Part shown: one piece after another, positions 30,517 to 40,126 of the stretch
How the letters are laid out: every line of letters starts with the position of its first letter
Numbering within the stretch: the stretch's first letter is position 1
Notes under the pieces: model-generated
Told to the model about the DNA's origin: nothing
Database searches by the model: none
The model's input: the letters and a program-made list of their open reading frames with translations, nothing else
Source of the DNA: Devosia submarina
GTDB taxonomy: Bacteria > Pseudomonadota > Alphaproteobacteria > Rhizobiales > Devosiaceae
NCBI RefSeq assembly: GCF_003056345.1
Contig: NZ_PYWB01000003.1
Location: 291,165-355,164, forward strand
Length of the DNA stretch: 64,000 nucleotides
Direction of reading: 5' to 3'
Made by a program: the position numbers and the translations under genes

Positions 30517-31514
30517 TATGCGCCTCTTATCTGCGGCACGCCGAGGCCATCGAACCGCGTCGGGCGCGCCGGGGCATCGGAGCGTGTGGCTGCCCTGAGA
30601 ATGGCGGAACGGGCGCGTGGATTGCGGCTGAGTTCGGCTTCGCCGGGCTTCCGGGCCTTTGCGACCTCAGCCCAGCGCCGCGCCTCGGTTTCCACCTGCG
30701 GCAAGTGGCGCGACTGTGCCGGGCCACCCTTGTCGGGGTCAAAGAAACGCTTGACGATGCGGTCTTCCAACGAGTGGAAGGTGACCACAGCCAGCCGGCC
30801 GCCCTCATCAAGAAGGCGCTCGGCCGCGAACAAGGCTTCCACCAATTGGTCGAACTCCCCGTTGACGGCAATGCGCAAGGCTTGAAAGGAACGGGTTGCC
30901 GGATGGGCGTCGCCCGGCTTGCGGCCAATGGCCTTTTCAATGATGCGCGCCAGCTCGGTCGTGGTATCAATAGGAGCGGCTTCGCGGGCCTGGACGATGA
31001 ACTGCGCGATGCGACGCGATTTGCGCTCTTCGCCAAAGGCATAAAGCAGATTTGCCAAAGCTTCGGGCTCAAGATTGTTGACGAGGTCAGCCGCGCTCTC
31101 CCCCTGCCCGCTCATGCGCATGTCGAGCGGTCCTTCGCGCATAAAGGAGAAGCCGCGCTCGGCTTGGTCGAGCTGCATGGAGGACACACCAATGTCGAGC
31201 ACGACCCCGTCGATGGGCCCATGCTCCGCGGCGAGGCTGTCGAGCTCGGAAAACGTGCCGGGGACAAAGGTGAAGCTATCGGAAAAGTCCGCGCGGAGCG
31301 CATCGGCAAAAGGCTGCACGCTTGGGTCGCGATCAATGGCGACCACAGCGGCGCCCGCTTCCAGCAAGGCACGCGAATAGCCACCAGCGCCAAACGTACC
31401 ATCCACGATGCGCTTGCCCGCGAGCGGAGAAAGCGACGCCAACACCTCGTCCATAAGGACCGGCACGTGCGGACCACCAAGGGGGCTGCTTTCGGGCACG
31501 GAACGCTTGCCCAT
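30516..31514 (-). CDS. rsmH: 16S rRNA (cytosine-1402-N4)-methyltransferase
   Basis: RsmH (MraW) methylates C1402 of 16S rRNA. The 332-residue product begins MGKRSVPESSPLGGPHVPVL and shows the SAM loop IVDGTFGAGGYSRALLEAGA, DIGVSSMQLDQAERGFSFM and VTFHSLEDRIVKRFF. ATG 31514 fits the family start; the frame stays open for 47 codons upstream. In most relatives mraZ precedes this gene. Here the next element upstream is rnpB, and the 175-base leader has only one TGGG, so no MraZ box array is seen. Confidence 0.95.
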   Translation of the reverse strand: MGKRSVPESSPLGGPHVPVLMDEVLASLSPLAGKRIVDGTFGAGGYSRALLEAGAAVVAIDRDPSVQPFADALRADFSDSFTFVPGTFSELDSLAAEHGPIDGVVLDIGVSSMQLDQAERGFSFMREGPLDMRMSGQGESAADLVNNLEPEALANLLYAFGEERKSRRIAQFIVQAREAAPIDTTTELARIIEKAIGRKPGDAHPATRSFQALRIAVNGEFDQLVEALFAAERLLDEGGRLAVVTFHSLEDRIVKRFFDPDKGGPAQSRHLPQVETEARRWAEVAKARKPGEAELSRNPRARSAILRAATRSDAPARPTRFDGLGVPQIRGA

Positions 31515-31689
31515 TGCTGCGACTACTCCATCCCCGGCCAAGAATACCGGTTCGTAAACTCTGTCGCACTTTGCACAAGGACGCTTAAGAATCTGTTTCC
31601 CATAAGCGGTTTGTGGGGGATGTTCACAGAAGGGCGGCGAGAGCCAAGGTCGCACGCGCTGTCACGAACATCGCGTGCAAAAGGAAAAC

Positions 31690-32080
<391 letters not shown>

Positions 32081-32086
32081 GGGGTG

Positions 32087-32115
32087 GTGTAGAGAGAACC
32101 GGCCTGCCCCGTCAA
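32087..32115 (-). promoter_or_regulatory. Promoter of rnpB
   Basis: On the minus strand TTGACG (32115-32110), a 17-base spacer and CTACAC (32092-32087) are followed 7 bases later by the predicted RNA start at 32080. The -35 box includes the stop codon of the upstream J-domain gene. Confidence 0.8.
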
Positions 32116-32828
32116 GCGCTGGCGGGCAGAAGCGGGGTTTGCCGGGGCCTCGTCAGGGCCTGATAAGCGAGATTGATCGCCTTCATGCGGGCTGTCGCCA
32201 CATCGATCAAATCCTCGGGCACGCCGCGTGCGATTAGCCGGTCCGGATGGTGCTCGGCCGCAAGGACGCGGTAAACCCGGCGGATCTCGTCTGGTGGTGC
32301 ATCGGGCGAGAGGCCCAGAACGGCATAGGGATCGATCCCTGCTTCGAGCTGGACATGCTGGCTCGCCAATTGCTCGAAACGAGCTTCATCAAAGCCGAAA
32401 ATGTTGCTGACGGAGCGGAGGTATTCCAGCTCGCCCTCATGCACCATGCCGTCTGCCGTGGCGATATAGAAGAGCGAATCGAGAACATGCTCCAGCGTTT
32501 CCGGGCTGTCGGCAAAAAAGCGACGCACCTTGCGGGCATAGGCGTCAAAACCGGCGACGTCCTGCTTGGCGAGGTTGAACACCCGCGCCACCTGTTCTTC
32601 ATGGCCATGGGCGATCTCGACGGTCGCGCGAAATGCACGTTCCTCGGAAGCGGTCACCAATCCGTCCGCGACCGCCATTTTGGCGGCAAGGGCAATCAAG
32701 GCCAGTGTGAAGGCAGCATCGCGCCCTCCGGGCAGCCAATTATCCGGGTCAAGCGCATTGGCGAGCGAGCCGGCGAGACCGGTCCGCTGGCTGAATGAGC
32801 CGACACGTTCTGACAATTTCTGCCACAT
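32112..32828 (-). CDS. djlA: DjlA-like protein: TerB domain plus J domain
   Basis: A 238-residue protein. The N-terminal half is an alpha-helical TerB-like domain (ALIALAAKMAVADGLVTASE, FYIATADGMVHEGELEYLRS). The C-terminal ~65 residues are a J domain with the DnaK-stimulating HPD motif (AAEHHPDRLIARG). It resembles DjlA but lacks an obvious membrane helix, so it is probably a cytosolic co-chaperone. ATG 32828 is preceded by AGAAG; an alternative ATG at 32879 would add 17 residues. Its stop codon lies in the rnpB promoter. Confidence 0.85.
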   Translation of the reverse strand: MWQKLSERVGSFSQRTGLAGSLANALDPDNWLPGGRDAAFTLALIALAAKMAVADGLVTASEERAFRATVEIAHGHEEQVARVFNLAKQDVAGFDAYARKVRRFFADSPETLEHVLDSLFYIATADGMVHEGELEYLRSVSNIFGFDEARFEQLASQHVQLEAGIDPYAVLGLSPDAPPDEIRRVYRVLAAEHHPDRLIARGVPEDLIDVATARMKAINLAYQALTRPRQTPLLPASA

Positions 32829-32965
32829 GTCGGACTTCTCTTGAGGGCCGGGTTGCAAGGAAATGCCTTCGCCTTTCATCGAGACGAGTGATTTGCCAAA
32901 AAGAGGACGCTAGCGGGTCCATGCGCGGAGGTACAGATGCTCCAGCGCATGGGGGCCTTGTTGGT

Positions 32966-33856
32966 TTACTGCCCGTAAAAGAACAGCTCGGGTCCAACCA
33001 GACGGTCGCGGCGCGGAAAACGCGGCTCACGCTCAACAAAGAACTCTTCGTCTTCAGCAAAAACGGGTGCCTCGGCTTGGCGCGGGGCCTCACGGCGAGC
33101 TAGGAAGTCGGCCAATGGTCCGGTTTCCCAGTCCTCCAGATCCTCGGCCGTGATCTCCCTGGACGGAACGCGCTCAACCGTAGGCGGCACGAAGACAGGC
33201 TCGTTCACCACAAAAGCCGGCTGATTGACAACGGGGTTGGCAGCAGCAACGGCAACCGGCTTGGGTCGCATGGAGAGCGGCATGGGCACGGGCGCAGTTT
33301 TGGCAGGAATGGAAGCAGTCTGCACGGGATCCGCTGGGGGAGCGGCTGGAGCGGGCTGCGGTCCGATCGGAGCTGGTGCGGCGGGCGCAGCAGCGTTCTG
33401 CGGCGGAGACACTGGGGCAGGCTGTTCCGGCTTGGGCGCGGAAACTGGTGCGGGCTGGACGGCTGCCGTCTGGGCAGGCTTGGGCGCGGCAGCAGGCGCC
33501 GGCTTGGGTGCAGCCGCTTGCGCAGGAGCACCGGTAATATAGCTCGGCAAGGGCTTGCCAGACTGCACAAACTTGTCGACCACATCCTCGCTCGCCGCCG
33601 GCTCGGCGGGCGCAGCTGCCGCAGGCGCCTTGGGCTCGACGGCTGCAACCTCGACAGGCTTGGCGGCCGGACGCTGGTTTTGTGGCGCGGGCACGGGCGC
33701 AACGGTCTGGGGCTCGATCACAGCGACTTGCGCTGCCGGCGGAGCGGTGCGGTCACCCAGAAGCTGGGCGGACAGCAAGTCAGCCGCGGGCACGCCAACA
33801 ACAAGAAAGGCACCGGCCCAAGCCAGGCCATTGGTCAAGCGGCGATTCATCTGCAT
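32966..33856 (-). CDS. Pro/Ala-rich protein with N-terminal membrane anchor, unknown function
   Basis: A 296-residue low-complexity protein. A hydrophobic N-terminal segment (NGLAWAGAFLVVGVPAADLL) could be a signal anchor. Residues about 40-220 are a Pro/Ala/Val/Gln-rich linker with repeated APKPAPAAAPKPAQ-like units, of the kind that spans the periplasm. The C-terminal ~80 residues are charged and more ordered (REITAEDLEDWETGPLADFL) and end RRDRLVGPELFFYGQ. I recognise no family. It lies downstream of metF on the same strand, with a 187-base gap. Confidence 0.7.
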   Translation of the reverse strand: MQMNRRLTNGLAWAGAFLVVGVPAADLLSAQLLGDRTAPPAAQVAVIEPQTVAPVPAPQNQRPAAKPVEVAAVEPKAPAAAAPAEPAASEDVVDKFVQSGKPLPSYITGAPAQAAAPKPAPAAAPKPAQTAAVQPAPVSAPKPEQPAPVSPPQNAAAPAAPAPIGPQPAPAAPPADPVQTASIPAKTAPVPMPLSMRPKPVAVAAANPVVNQPAFVVNEPVFVPPTVERVPSREITAEDLEDWETGPLADFLARREAPRQAEAPVFAEDEEFFVEREPRFPRRDRLVGPELFFYGQ

Positions 33857-34043
33857 GGTCTAACGTCCCGAATTATTCCGCCCCCGGGCGGCGACAAAGC
33901 CGGTTTTCATGGCCTTTTTATGAAGCGGCTCCAGCCTGCCCTTGTATGGAGGGCAAGCTGAACAGAACCTGAACGCCGTCTTCTATCTGTTTAGCGCAGC
34001 TGGCACCATGGCATCAGATCATGGTGAACAGATAGTTAACACT

Positions 34044-34946
34044 CTAATGTGCAGCGGGCCGCCGGCCAAGGATACGCGCCAGCGCCAGTGCCAGCGGGGA
34101 GCGGTTGTGCGTATAGATGTGAAATTCGGTGACGCCTTCATCGAGCAATTCGGTCACCTGTTCGGCTGCAACGGCCGAGGCTACTAGGGCGTGGGTTTCG
34201 GGCTCATCGTCGAGCCCGCCGAAGCGCTCAGCCAGCCAGGCGGGAATAGAGGTGCCGCAGCGCGCCGCAAAGCTCGCAATCTGCCGGAAGCTGTGGATGG
34301 GCTGAATGCCGGGCACGATCGGTGCCGTGATCCCCGCCGCCCGAGCACGCTCGAGATAGCGCAGATAATCTGCATTGCTGAAAAACATCTGGGTGATGGC
34401 CCGGTTGGCGCCAGCATCGATCTTGCGCTTGAGATTGTCGATCTCGGTGGCCCAATCGGGGCTCTGCGGATGCTTTTCGGGATAGGCCGCAACGGAGATA
34501 TCGAAGTCGCCGATCTGCCGAATGCCACGAACCAGGTCGGCAGCATTTTGATACCCTTGCGGGTGCGGCACAAAAGGCTGGCCAACGCCCTCCGGCGGGT
34601 CACCGCGCAAGGCCACGATGCCGTTGACGCCCGCAGCCTGGTAGCCGCGCACCACATCATCCACTTCCTCGCGCGTGGCACCGACGCAGGTGAGGTGCGC
34701 TGCGGCGTTAACGCCGGTCTCTGCCTTGATCGAGCGCACCATGCGCAAGGTGCGCTCGCGCGTCGAGCCGCCCGCGCCGTAGGTCACGGACACAAAACGC
34801 GGCTTGAGCGGCGCCAGCTTGTGGACGCTATCCCAGAATTTCTCCTCCATCGCATCTGTCTTGGGCGGGAAGAATTCAAAGGAAATCTGCAGGTCCGGGC
34901 GCTGGGCAGCGGTCTGGCGGCTGGCGCGAAGATTGTCGTCAAGCAT
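34044..34946 (-). CDS. metF: 5,10-methylenetetrahydrofolate reductase
   Basis: MetF reduces methylene-THF to methyl-THF, the methyl donor for methionine synthase. The 300-residue FAD-dependent TIM barrel shows ISFEFFPPKTDAMEEKFWDS, FVSVTYGAGGSTRERTLRMV, HLTCVGATREE and RAITQMFFSNADYLRYLERA. ATG 34946 (MLDDNLRAS) has GGAAC upstream and overlaps the end of the ArsR-methyltransferase gene by 8 bases, so the two are coupled and share the operator at 35924-35943. Confidence 0.95.
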   Translation of the reverse strand: MLDDNLRASRQTAAQRPDLQISFEFFPPKTDAMEEKFWDSVHKLAPLKPRFVSVTYGAGGSTRERTLRMVRSIKAETGVNAAAHLTCVGATREEVDDVVRGYQAAGVNGIVALRGDPPEGVGQPFVPHPQGYQNAADLVRGIRQIGDFDISVAAYPEKHPQSPDWATEIDNLKRKIDAGANRAITQMFFSNADYLRYLERARAAGITAPIVPGIQPIHSFRQIASFAARCGTSIPAWLAERFGGLDDEPETHALVASAVAAEQVTELLDEGVTEFHIYTHNRSPLALALARILGRRPAAH

Positions 34947-35907
34947 TGCTGTTCCGTTCAACTTGGTCGCTGAGGCGCCAAAGGCAGACCGTCAGGCCAT
35001 TTTCATTGTCCTGGCTGGGGAATTCGCGCGTTTGGGCAATTTCCAGGCCCGCCGCAGCAGCCCAACCGCTCATTTGTGCCTGCGACAAACCAAGCCGGCG
35101 ATGGGCATGTTCGGTGCGCAGGAATTCAAGATTGTGCGGTGCGAAATCGACGATGATCATCTCTCCGCCGCGTTTGAGCAGGCGCCGGGCCTGCCCCAGC
35201 ATTCGGCCGGGATCATCGAAATAATGCAGCACCTGATGGATCACGATCACGTCGGCGGGCCCCACCACCACATCGGGATCGCCAATATCGCCAAGGCGCA
35301 CCTGGGCATGGCCGATGCCGCTGGTGGCCAGGCGTGACCGGGCCACGGCCAGCATTTCCCGGCTGGAATCAAGCCCGATGCCACGCTTGTAGCTGCCCGA
35401 AAGCAACTCCAGCATGCGGCCAGTACCGGTGCCCAAATCAATCAGCGTATCGACCCTGCGCCCGCCCAAGGCCTCAACAACTGCAGCTTCCACCGCTTCT
35501 TCGGGAACATGGAGCGTCTTGAGCAGATCCCAACTGCCCGCCACCTTGGCGAAATATTGCGTCGCCTGTTCCTGCTGGTGCGCGCGAACCGCCTGCTGGC
35601 GTTCCACATCGCGGCGCCGGTCGGGATGGTCGCCGTCGATCCGACCGATCAGCCACTGCGCCAGAGCGGCGCCATCGCCATCTTCAGCCAGGCCATAATA
35701 GGCCCACGCCCCTTCAGCATTGCGCTGGATTAGCCCGGCATCGGCGAGAAGCTTGAGATGACGCGAGACGCGCGGCTGGCTTTGCTTGAGAATCTCGGTC
35801 AGATCCTTGACCGAATGATCGCCATCGGCCAGCAAGGCCAGGAGCCGCAAACGCGTCCCCTCCCCCGCGGCTTTCAGCACGCCAACCAATTCTCCGAGAT
35901 CCGCCAC
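34939..35907 (-). CDS. ArsR-family regulator fused to a SAM methyltransferase domain (SahR-like)
   Basis: Residues 1-80 are an ArsR winged helix (LRLLALLADGDHSVKDLTEI, LKQSQPRVSRHLKLLADAGL). Residues about 120-250 are a class I SAM-dependent methyltransferase fold with the glycine loop LIDLGTGTGRMLELLSGSYK. In alphaproteobacteria such fusions precede metF/metH and are thought to sense S-adenosyl-homocysteine or -methionine to control the methionine cycle; that is family knowledge. The 322-residue gene overlaps metF and has a perfect 20-bp palindrome 17 bases upstream of its start, implying autoregulation. Confidence 0.9.
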   Translation of the reverse strand: MADLGELVGVLKAAGEGTRLRLLALLADGDHSVKDLTEILKQSQPRVSRHLKLLADAGLIQRNAEGAWAYYGLAEDGDGAALAQWLIGRIDGDHPDRRRDVERQQAVRAHQQEQATQYFAKVAGSWDLLKTLHVPEEAVEAAVVEALGGRRVDTLIDLGTGTGRMLELLSGSYKRGIGLDSSREMLAVARSRLATSGIGHAQVRLGDIGDPDVVVGPADVIVIHQVLHYFDDPGRMLGQARRLLKRGGEMIIVDFAPHNLEFLRTEHAHRRLGLSQAQMSGWAAAAGLEIAQTREFPSQDNENGLTVCLWRLSDQVERNSNA

Positions 35908-35923
35908 CAGCGCCCCACATGTG

Positions 35924-35943
35924 ATATAAAGATATCTTTATAT
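35924..35943. promoter_or_regulatory. Perfect palindromic operator of the ArsR-metF operon
   Basis: ATATAAAGATATCTTTATAT is a perfect 20-bp palindrome, flanked by the direct repeat ATGTGATAT on both sides. It resembles the AAGATATCTT-centred sites described for SAH-responsive ArsR regulators. Its position, 17-36 bases upstream of the start codon, would let the bound repressor cover the promoter. Confidence 0.85.
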
Positions 35944-36065
35944 GTGATATGCAGGGCTCGTCTAGGGGGAAGTTTGTTGTTTCTCAAAGATGAAAGGATC
36001 GCCCCCGCTTTTTTCCAAGTGTAGGCGATCCGGTTTGGCCTAGGTCCTTCACGACAAATAAAGTG

Positions 36066-36089
36066 CCCCCCGGATCTGGTCCGAGGGCC
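36066..36089. repeat. Partial palindromic repeat, family A-like (copy 7)
   Basis: CCCCCCGGATCTGGTCCGAGGG is a single degenerate arm of the family A type, upstream of the ArsR gene and beyond the end of the DUF2336 gene. Confidence 0.5.
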
Positions 36090-36131
36090 ACGCAATGGTT
36101 GGGAAGTTGATGGTCTACAGCCCTGCGTGTG

Positions 36132-37262
36132 CTAGGCGCTCATCTGTTCCCTGTGCTCGCTCGCGGCGCGCTTGCGGAAGGAATGGGCGCGCCAGAGTTG
36201 GAAGATGCTGGTCGCTTCGTCCTCATCCAACGCGCTGAAGCGGGAAAGGACCATGGATTTGTCGGCTTCGGTGGGAAGGTCCCGCCAGGGCAAGGTCGCA
36301 AATAGCGCTTCGAACATATCAGAGCTGAGACCTGCGGCGCGCAGAGCGACGGTGATGGCCACATAGTCCTGGCTGGCCAGCCATTTTACGAACACTTCGG
36401 GGCCGACGCGCAGGATCACCGCGAGCGCGGCTGCCGCGTGGTGGCCATAGCCAAAGCGGGCAAAACGGGCGAGAGCGCGCTCATCGAGCTGCTTGCGATC
36501 GCTCAGGGCCTTTACTTGGTTATAGGCCACTTTCCATTCGGTCGCGGAGAAGCCGGCGCGGTTGCGCATGCGGTTGTAGACGACGGCATTGATCTTGCCG
36601 GCTGCTACGGGATCCATTTGGCTCGCGGGCCCAAGGTTTTCGAGAACCTTGGTGGAAACGTTGTCGATCTCACTGCGCAGGGACTTCCAATCCAGATCGC
36701 TCCTACCCCGCAGATCGGCGGCAATCTCGGCGTCCTCGGTCGCACGGCGCACCAGCTTCTGTAGCGTGGCCTTGTCGAACTCGGCATTGGAATTGCGCAC
36801 GAGGCGTTTCACGGATGAAGTGTCGCCATGCTCCACAATGGCTTCGCCCACGCGCTCTGGCACATTGTTGCGCCCGGCAATGGCGATGCGATGTTCTTCG
36901 CTCTGGTGACCGATAATGTCGATTAGATCATCATCACTCAACACATTGGAAAATTGCAGCAGTGGCTCGGCCACTTCGATATTGTCGTTGGCGAGCTTCA
37001 CGACAACCGTGCCCGGTGCCCGCTCCAGCGGTGCTAGGAGCTTGGCGACATGAGCCCGCGCCTCCACTTCCACAAGCTCAGCGAGCTGGCACAGAACCTC
37101 ATCATATTGGGCAACCTGCTCGTCATCGCACCGGTCCGAGACATAGCTGAACAGCTGCGCCATATTGCGGAACAGATGCTCGCGCTCGGAATGGTTGTCG
37201 TCGCCATTCAATACGCGAAAGCTCGAAAACGCCCGCTCGCCTTGATCAAGTTCTCTGTTCAT
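36132..37262 (-). CDS. DUF2336 domain-containing protein
   Basis: A 376-residue, mostly helical cytoplasmic protein. The segments FRNMAQLFSYVSDRCDDEQV, AHVAKLLAPLERAPGTVVVK and DDLIDIIGHQSEEHRIAIAG are the typical HEAT-like repeats of DUF2336, a family largely restricted to alphaproteobacteria. No enzymatic motif is visible and the function is unknown. It appears monocistronic: repeats occupy the 364 bases upstream. Confidence 0.85.
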   Translation of the reverse strand: MNRELDQGERAFSSFRVLNGDDNHSEREHLFRNMAQLFSYVSDRCDDEQVAQYDEVLCQLAELVEVEARAHVAKLLAPLERAPGTVVVKLANDNIEVAEPLLQFSNVLSDDDLIDIIGHQSEEHRIAIAGRNNVPERVGEAIVEHGDTSSVKRLVRNSNAEFDKATLQKLVRRATEDAEIAADLRGRSDLDWKSLRSEIDNVSTKVLENLGPASQMDPVAAGKINAVVYNRMRNRAGFSATEWKVAYNQVKALSDRKQLDERALARFARFGYGHHAAAALAVILRVGPEVFVKWLASQDYVAITVALRAAGLSSDMFEALFATLPWRDLPTEADKSMVLSRFSALDEDEATSIFQLWRAHSFRKRAASEHREQMSA

Positions 37263-37389
37263 TTGCCCTGCGACCCCGGTCCTGCCCGTGGAAAGATGGG
37301 CACAATCTGGACCGAACTCGCTCGTACGTAGTCAAACGTGGGCGGGCGATTTGATTTAAATTTTATGAGATTTGCCGAGGGGCGGTAGT

Positions 37390-37475
37390 AGCCCTCATCC
37401 TGAGCCTGTCGAAGGACAAGGGTGTGGCACCATTGCTGCACCAAACCTCATGGTTCGACAGGCTCACCATGAGGT
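37390..37475. repeat. Intergenic repeat, family B (copy 3)
   Basis: CCTCATCCTGAGCCTGTCGA and GGTTCGACAGGCTCACCATG form an inverted pair between katA and the DUF2336 gene. Confidence 0.75.
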
Positions 37476-37524
37476 CTCCTTGGCGACAAGGCCAGGAGGT
37501 GAAACCATGGGTTTAACACATATA

Positions 37525-37603
37525 GATCGTCACCCTCGGGCTCTTCACTTCACATTGCTGAGGCAAGTACAGAACCCTCGGGTTTATGCCCGAGGGTGAC
37601 GCG
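37525..37603. repeat. Palindromic intergenic repeat, family A (copy 8)
   Basis: GATCGTCACCCTCGGGCTC and GCCCGAGGGTGACGCGC close the element just downstream of the katA stop. Together with the family B pair it fills the 364-base gap 37263-37626; no gene is visible there. Confidence 0.83.
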
Positions 37604-37626
37604 CGGTGGTGAAGCCGCGCTTTGCC

Positions 37627-39123
37627 TTATTCCGCCGCGACGGCGCTTTCGCTGTCGGAGATCGTGTCCGTGGCCTTTGCGATCAGCGCCGCGCGCGCGG
37701 CACGAATGCCTTGGGCATAGGCGGGATCGATCCGCTCGAAATGCACCAGTTGCCGCTCAATGATCTCGTCGGGAACGCCATCCATGGCGGCGGCAAGATT
37801 GTCGTAGAGCCGGCCCTTTTGCGCGTCGTCGAACAGATTCCACAGGGCGCGGGGCTGGCTGTAGTCGTCATTGCCATCGCGGTGATTATACCGATCCGCA
37901 TCTCCAACGATCCGCAGCGGCGGCTCTTTTACCGATGGATCCTCAACCGGGCCACCAAACGAGTTCGGCTCGTAATAGGCATTGGGGTTGGGATTGTTGG
38001 GGAAGAAGCGCATGGCTCCGTCCTTGTGGTAGTGATGCACCGGCACCTTGGGCTGGTTCACCGGCAGGGCGTTGTAGTGCGTGCCCAGGCGATAGCGCTG
38101 CGCATCGGCATAGGAGAACACGCGCGCCTGCAGCATCTTGTCGGGCGAATAGCCGATGCCCGGCACCTTGTTGGAGGGCGAGAAGGCCGCCTGCTCGATC
38201 TCGGCGAAGTAGTTGTCCGCGTTGCGGTTGAGCTCGACCACGCCGACATCGATCGGCGGATATTCGGCATGTGGCCACACCTTGGTGAGGTCGAACGGGT
38301 TGTAAGCGGTCTTGTCGGCATCGAGTTCTGGCATGATCTGGACCTGCATGGTCCAGCGCGGGAACTCGCCCCGGTCGATCGTGCCGAACAGATGGGCCTG
38401 ATAGCTCTCGCGATCCTGCCCGATGACCTTCTCGGCCTCCGCATTGGTGTAGAACTTGTGCCCCTGCTGGGTCTTGAAGTGGAACTTCACCCAGAAGCGT
38501 TCCCCGTCCTTGTTCCAGAAGGAATAGGTGTGCGAGCCATAGCCGTTCATGAACATGGGCGCGACCGGCAGGCCACGGTCCGAGAAGAGCGTCGTGATCT
38601 GATGCAGCGATTCCGGGCTCTGGCTCCAGAAATCCCACATGGCAGTCTTGGAGCGCATATTGGTGCGCGGATTGCGCTTTTGCGTGTGGATGAAGTCCGG
38701 GAACTTCAGCGGATCACGCACAAAGAACACAGGCGTGTTGTTGCCCACTAGGTCCCAATTGCCTTCGTCCGTATAGAACTTGACGGCGAAGCCGCGCACG
38801 TCGCGTTCGGCATCGGCTGCGCCCATCTCGCCGGCAACGGTGGAAAAGCGGATCAGGAGGTCCGTCTTCTTGCCCACTTCCCCGAAAATCTTGGCGATGG
38901 TGTACTTGGACAAATCGTTGGTGATGGTCAGCGTACCATAGGCGCCCCAGCCTTTGGCATGCACGACGCGCTCGGGAATGCGCTCGCGATTCTGATGCGC
39001 CAGCTTTTCCATAAGCTGGTAGTCCTGCATCAGCAGCGGACCGCGCGGGCCGGCGGATTCCGAGTTCTGGTTGTCGGGCACCGGTGCGCCGGCGCTGGTG
39101 GTCATAATGGGTCTATCGCCCAT
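37627..39123 (-). CDS. katA: Catalase (monofunctional haem type)
   Basis: A 498-residue small-subunit catalase that dismutates hydrogen peroxide. The distal catalytic His is in [17 protein letters not shown] (His55), the distal Asn region in [20 protein letters not shown], and the proximal haem-binding Tyr in [17 protein letters not shown] 39123 has GGGGAGA upstream. It is divergent from oxyR with a 99-base shared promoter region, so OxyR control is likely. Confidence 0.96.
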   Translation of the reverse strand: MGDRPIMTTSAGAPVPDNQNSESAGPRGPLLMQDYQLMEKLAHQNRERIPERVVHAKGWGAYGTLTITNDLSKYTIAKIFGEVGKKTDLLIRFSTVAGEMGAADAERDVRGFAVKFYTDEGNWDLVGNNTPVFFVRDPLKFPDFIHTQKRNPRTNMRSKTAMWDFWSQSPESLHQITTLFSDRGLPVAPMFMNGYGSHTYSFWNKDGERFWVKFHFKTQQGHKFYTNAEAEKVIGQDRESYQAHLFGTIDRGEFPRWTMQVQIMPELDADKTAYNPFDLTKVWPHAEYPPIDVGVVELNRNADNYFAEIEQAAFSPSNKVPGIGYSPDKMLQARVFSYADAQRYRLGTHYNALPVNQPKVPVHHYHKDGAMRFFPNNPNPNAYYEPNSFGGPVEDPSVKEPPLRIVGDADRYNHRDGNDDYSQPRALWNLFDDAQKGRLYDNLAAAMDGVPDEIIERQLVHFERIDPAYAQGIRAARAALIAKATDTISDSESAVAAE

Positions 39124-39222
39124 GTTGTTTTCTCCCCTGAATGGTGTCCACGCCCCTTCTGGCCGCCGCAGACCAATTAGGCAAATTGATTGATCTTCTT
39201 GATGTGATAAGCTGGGCCTATT
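39124..39222. promoter_or_regulatory. Shared katA-oxyR promoter region
   Basis: The 99 bases between the divergent start codons must hold both promoters and the OxyR site. An AT-richer stretch at 39175-39212 (for example ATTGATCTTCTTGAT, which fits T-N11-A) is the likeliest binding region, but I cannot define half-sites with confidence. Confidence 0.4.
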
Positions 39223-40119
39223 ATGACGTTCACCCTCAAGCAGATGCGCTATATCGTGGCCGTCGCAGACACAGGACACTTTGGCCGCGCGGCAGCCTTG
39301 TGCAACATCAGCCAGCCGGCGCTAAGCCAGCAAGTCCAGATGGCTGAGGATATTTGCGGCACGCCCTTGTTCGATCGGCTCAGGGGCGGCACGCGGCTGA
39401 CCCCGTTTGGTCAGGAGTTTGTTGCTCGGGCACGCCAGGTGCTGCAGGAGGCAGATGGCTTGTGGACCTTTGCGCGCGGCAATGGCGGTCAGCCCGACCG
39501 CCCCTTGCGCTTTGGCCTCATACCCACTGTAGCGCCGTATCTGCTGCCCGAGATATTTCCTCGCCTAACTGCCGAACTGCCGGCCGTCGGCTTCACCGTG
39601 AGCGAAAACCGCACCGAAGCCATGATCGAGGCTTTGGTGGATGGCAGCCTCGATGTGGCGCTGATCGGCACGGAAGCGCCCGGCGGCAGCCCGCGCATCG
39701 TGAGCCGCCCCCTTTTCCAGGACCCCTTCGTTTTAGCAACAAAGGCCGGCGAAGCGCCGCCCGGGCCGATCACACTCAACGCCCTCGAGCCAGAGCGAAT
39801 CCTGCTTCTGGATGAAGGCCATTGCTTTCGCGACCAGACAATAGCCGCTTGCCGGCTCCAAAGCGCATCCTCGATACGCACCTTTGCGGCGACTTCCTTG
39901 TCCACCATCGTGGAATTCGTTGCCAATGGTCAGGGCGTGACGCTCCTGCCGCAGATTGCCCTGCGCAAGGAAGCCAATGATCCGCGCATTGCCATTCACA
40001 GGCTGGAGTCTCCAGGCGCCGGGCGCCTGCTGTCTCTCGTTTGGCGCGAAGGAGCGCCCTTTGCCGCTATATTCGAAAGGATGGTCGAGCTGATCCGGAG
40101 GGCTGAGCCAGCCTTATAG
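39223..40119 (+). CDS. oxyR: Hydrogen-peroxide sensor OxyR (LysR family)
   Basis: A 298-residue LysR-type regulator: N-terminal helix-turn-helix ([20 protein letters not shown]), then the effector domain. The peroxide-sensing cysteine pair is present at Cys201 and Cys210 ([15 protein letters not shown]), nine residues apart as in Escherichia coli OxyR Cys199/Cys208. This and the divergent catalase gene make the assignment firm. It is expected to repress or activate katA according to redox state. Confidence 0.94.
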   Translation: MTFTLKQMRYIVAVADTGHFGRAAALCNISQPALSQQVQMAEDICGTPLFDRLRGGTRLTPFGQEFVARARQVLQEADGLWTFARGNGGQPDRPLRFGLIPTVAPYLLPEIFPRLTAELPAVGFTVSENRTEAMIEALVDGSLDVALIGTEAPGGSPRIVSRPLFQDPFVLATKAGEAPPGPITLNALEPERILLLDEGHCFRDQTIAACRLQSASSIRTFAATSLSTIVEFVANGQGVTLLPQIALRKEANDPRIAIHRLESPGAGRLLSLVWREGAPFAAIFERMVELIRRAEPAL

Positions 40120-40126
40120 ACCTGCC

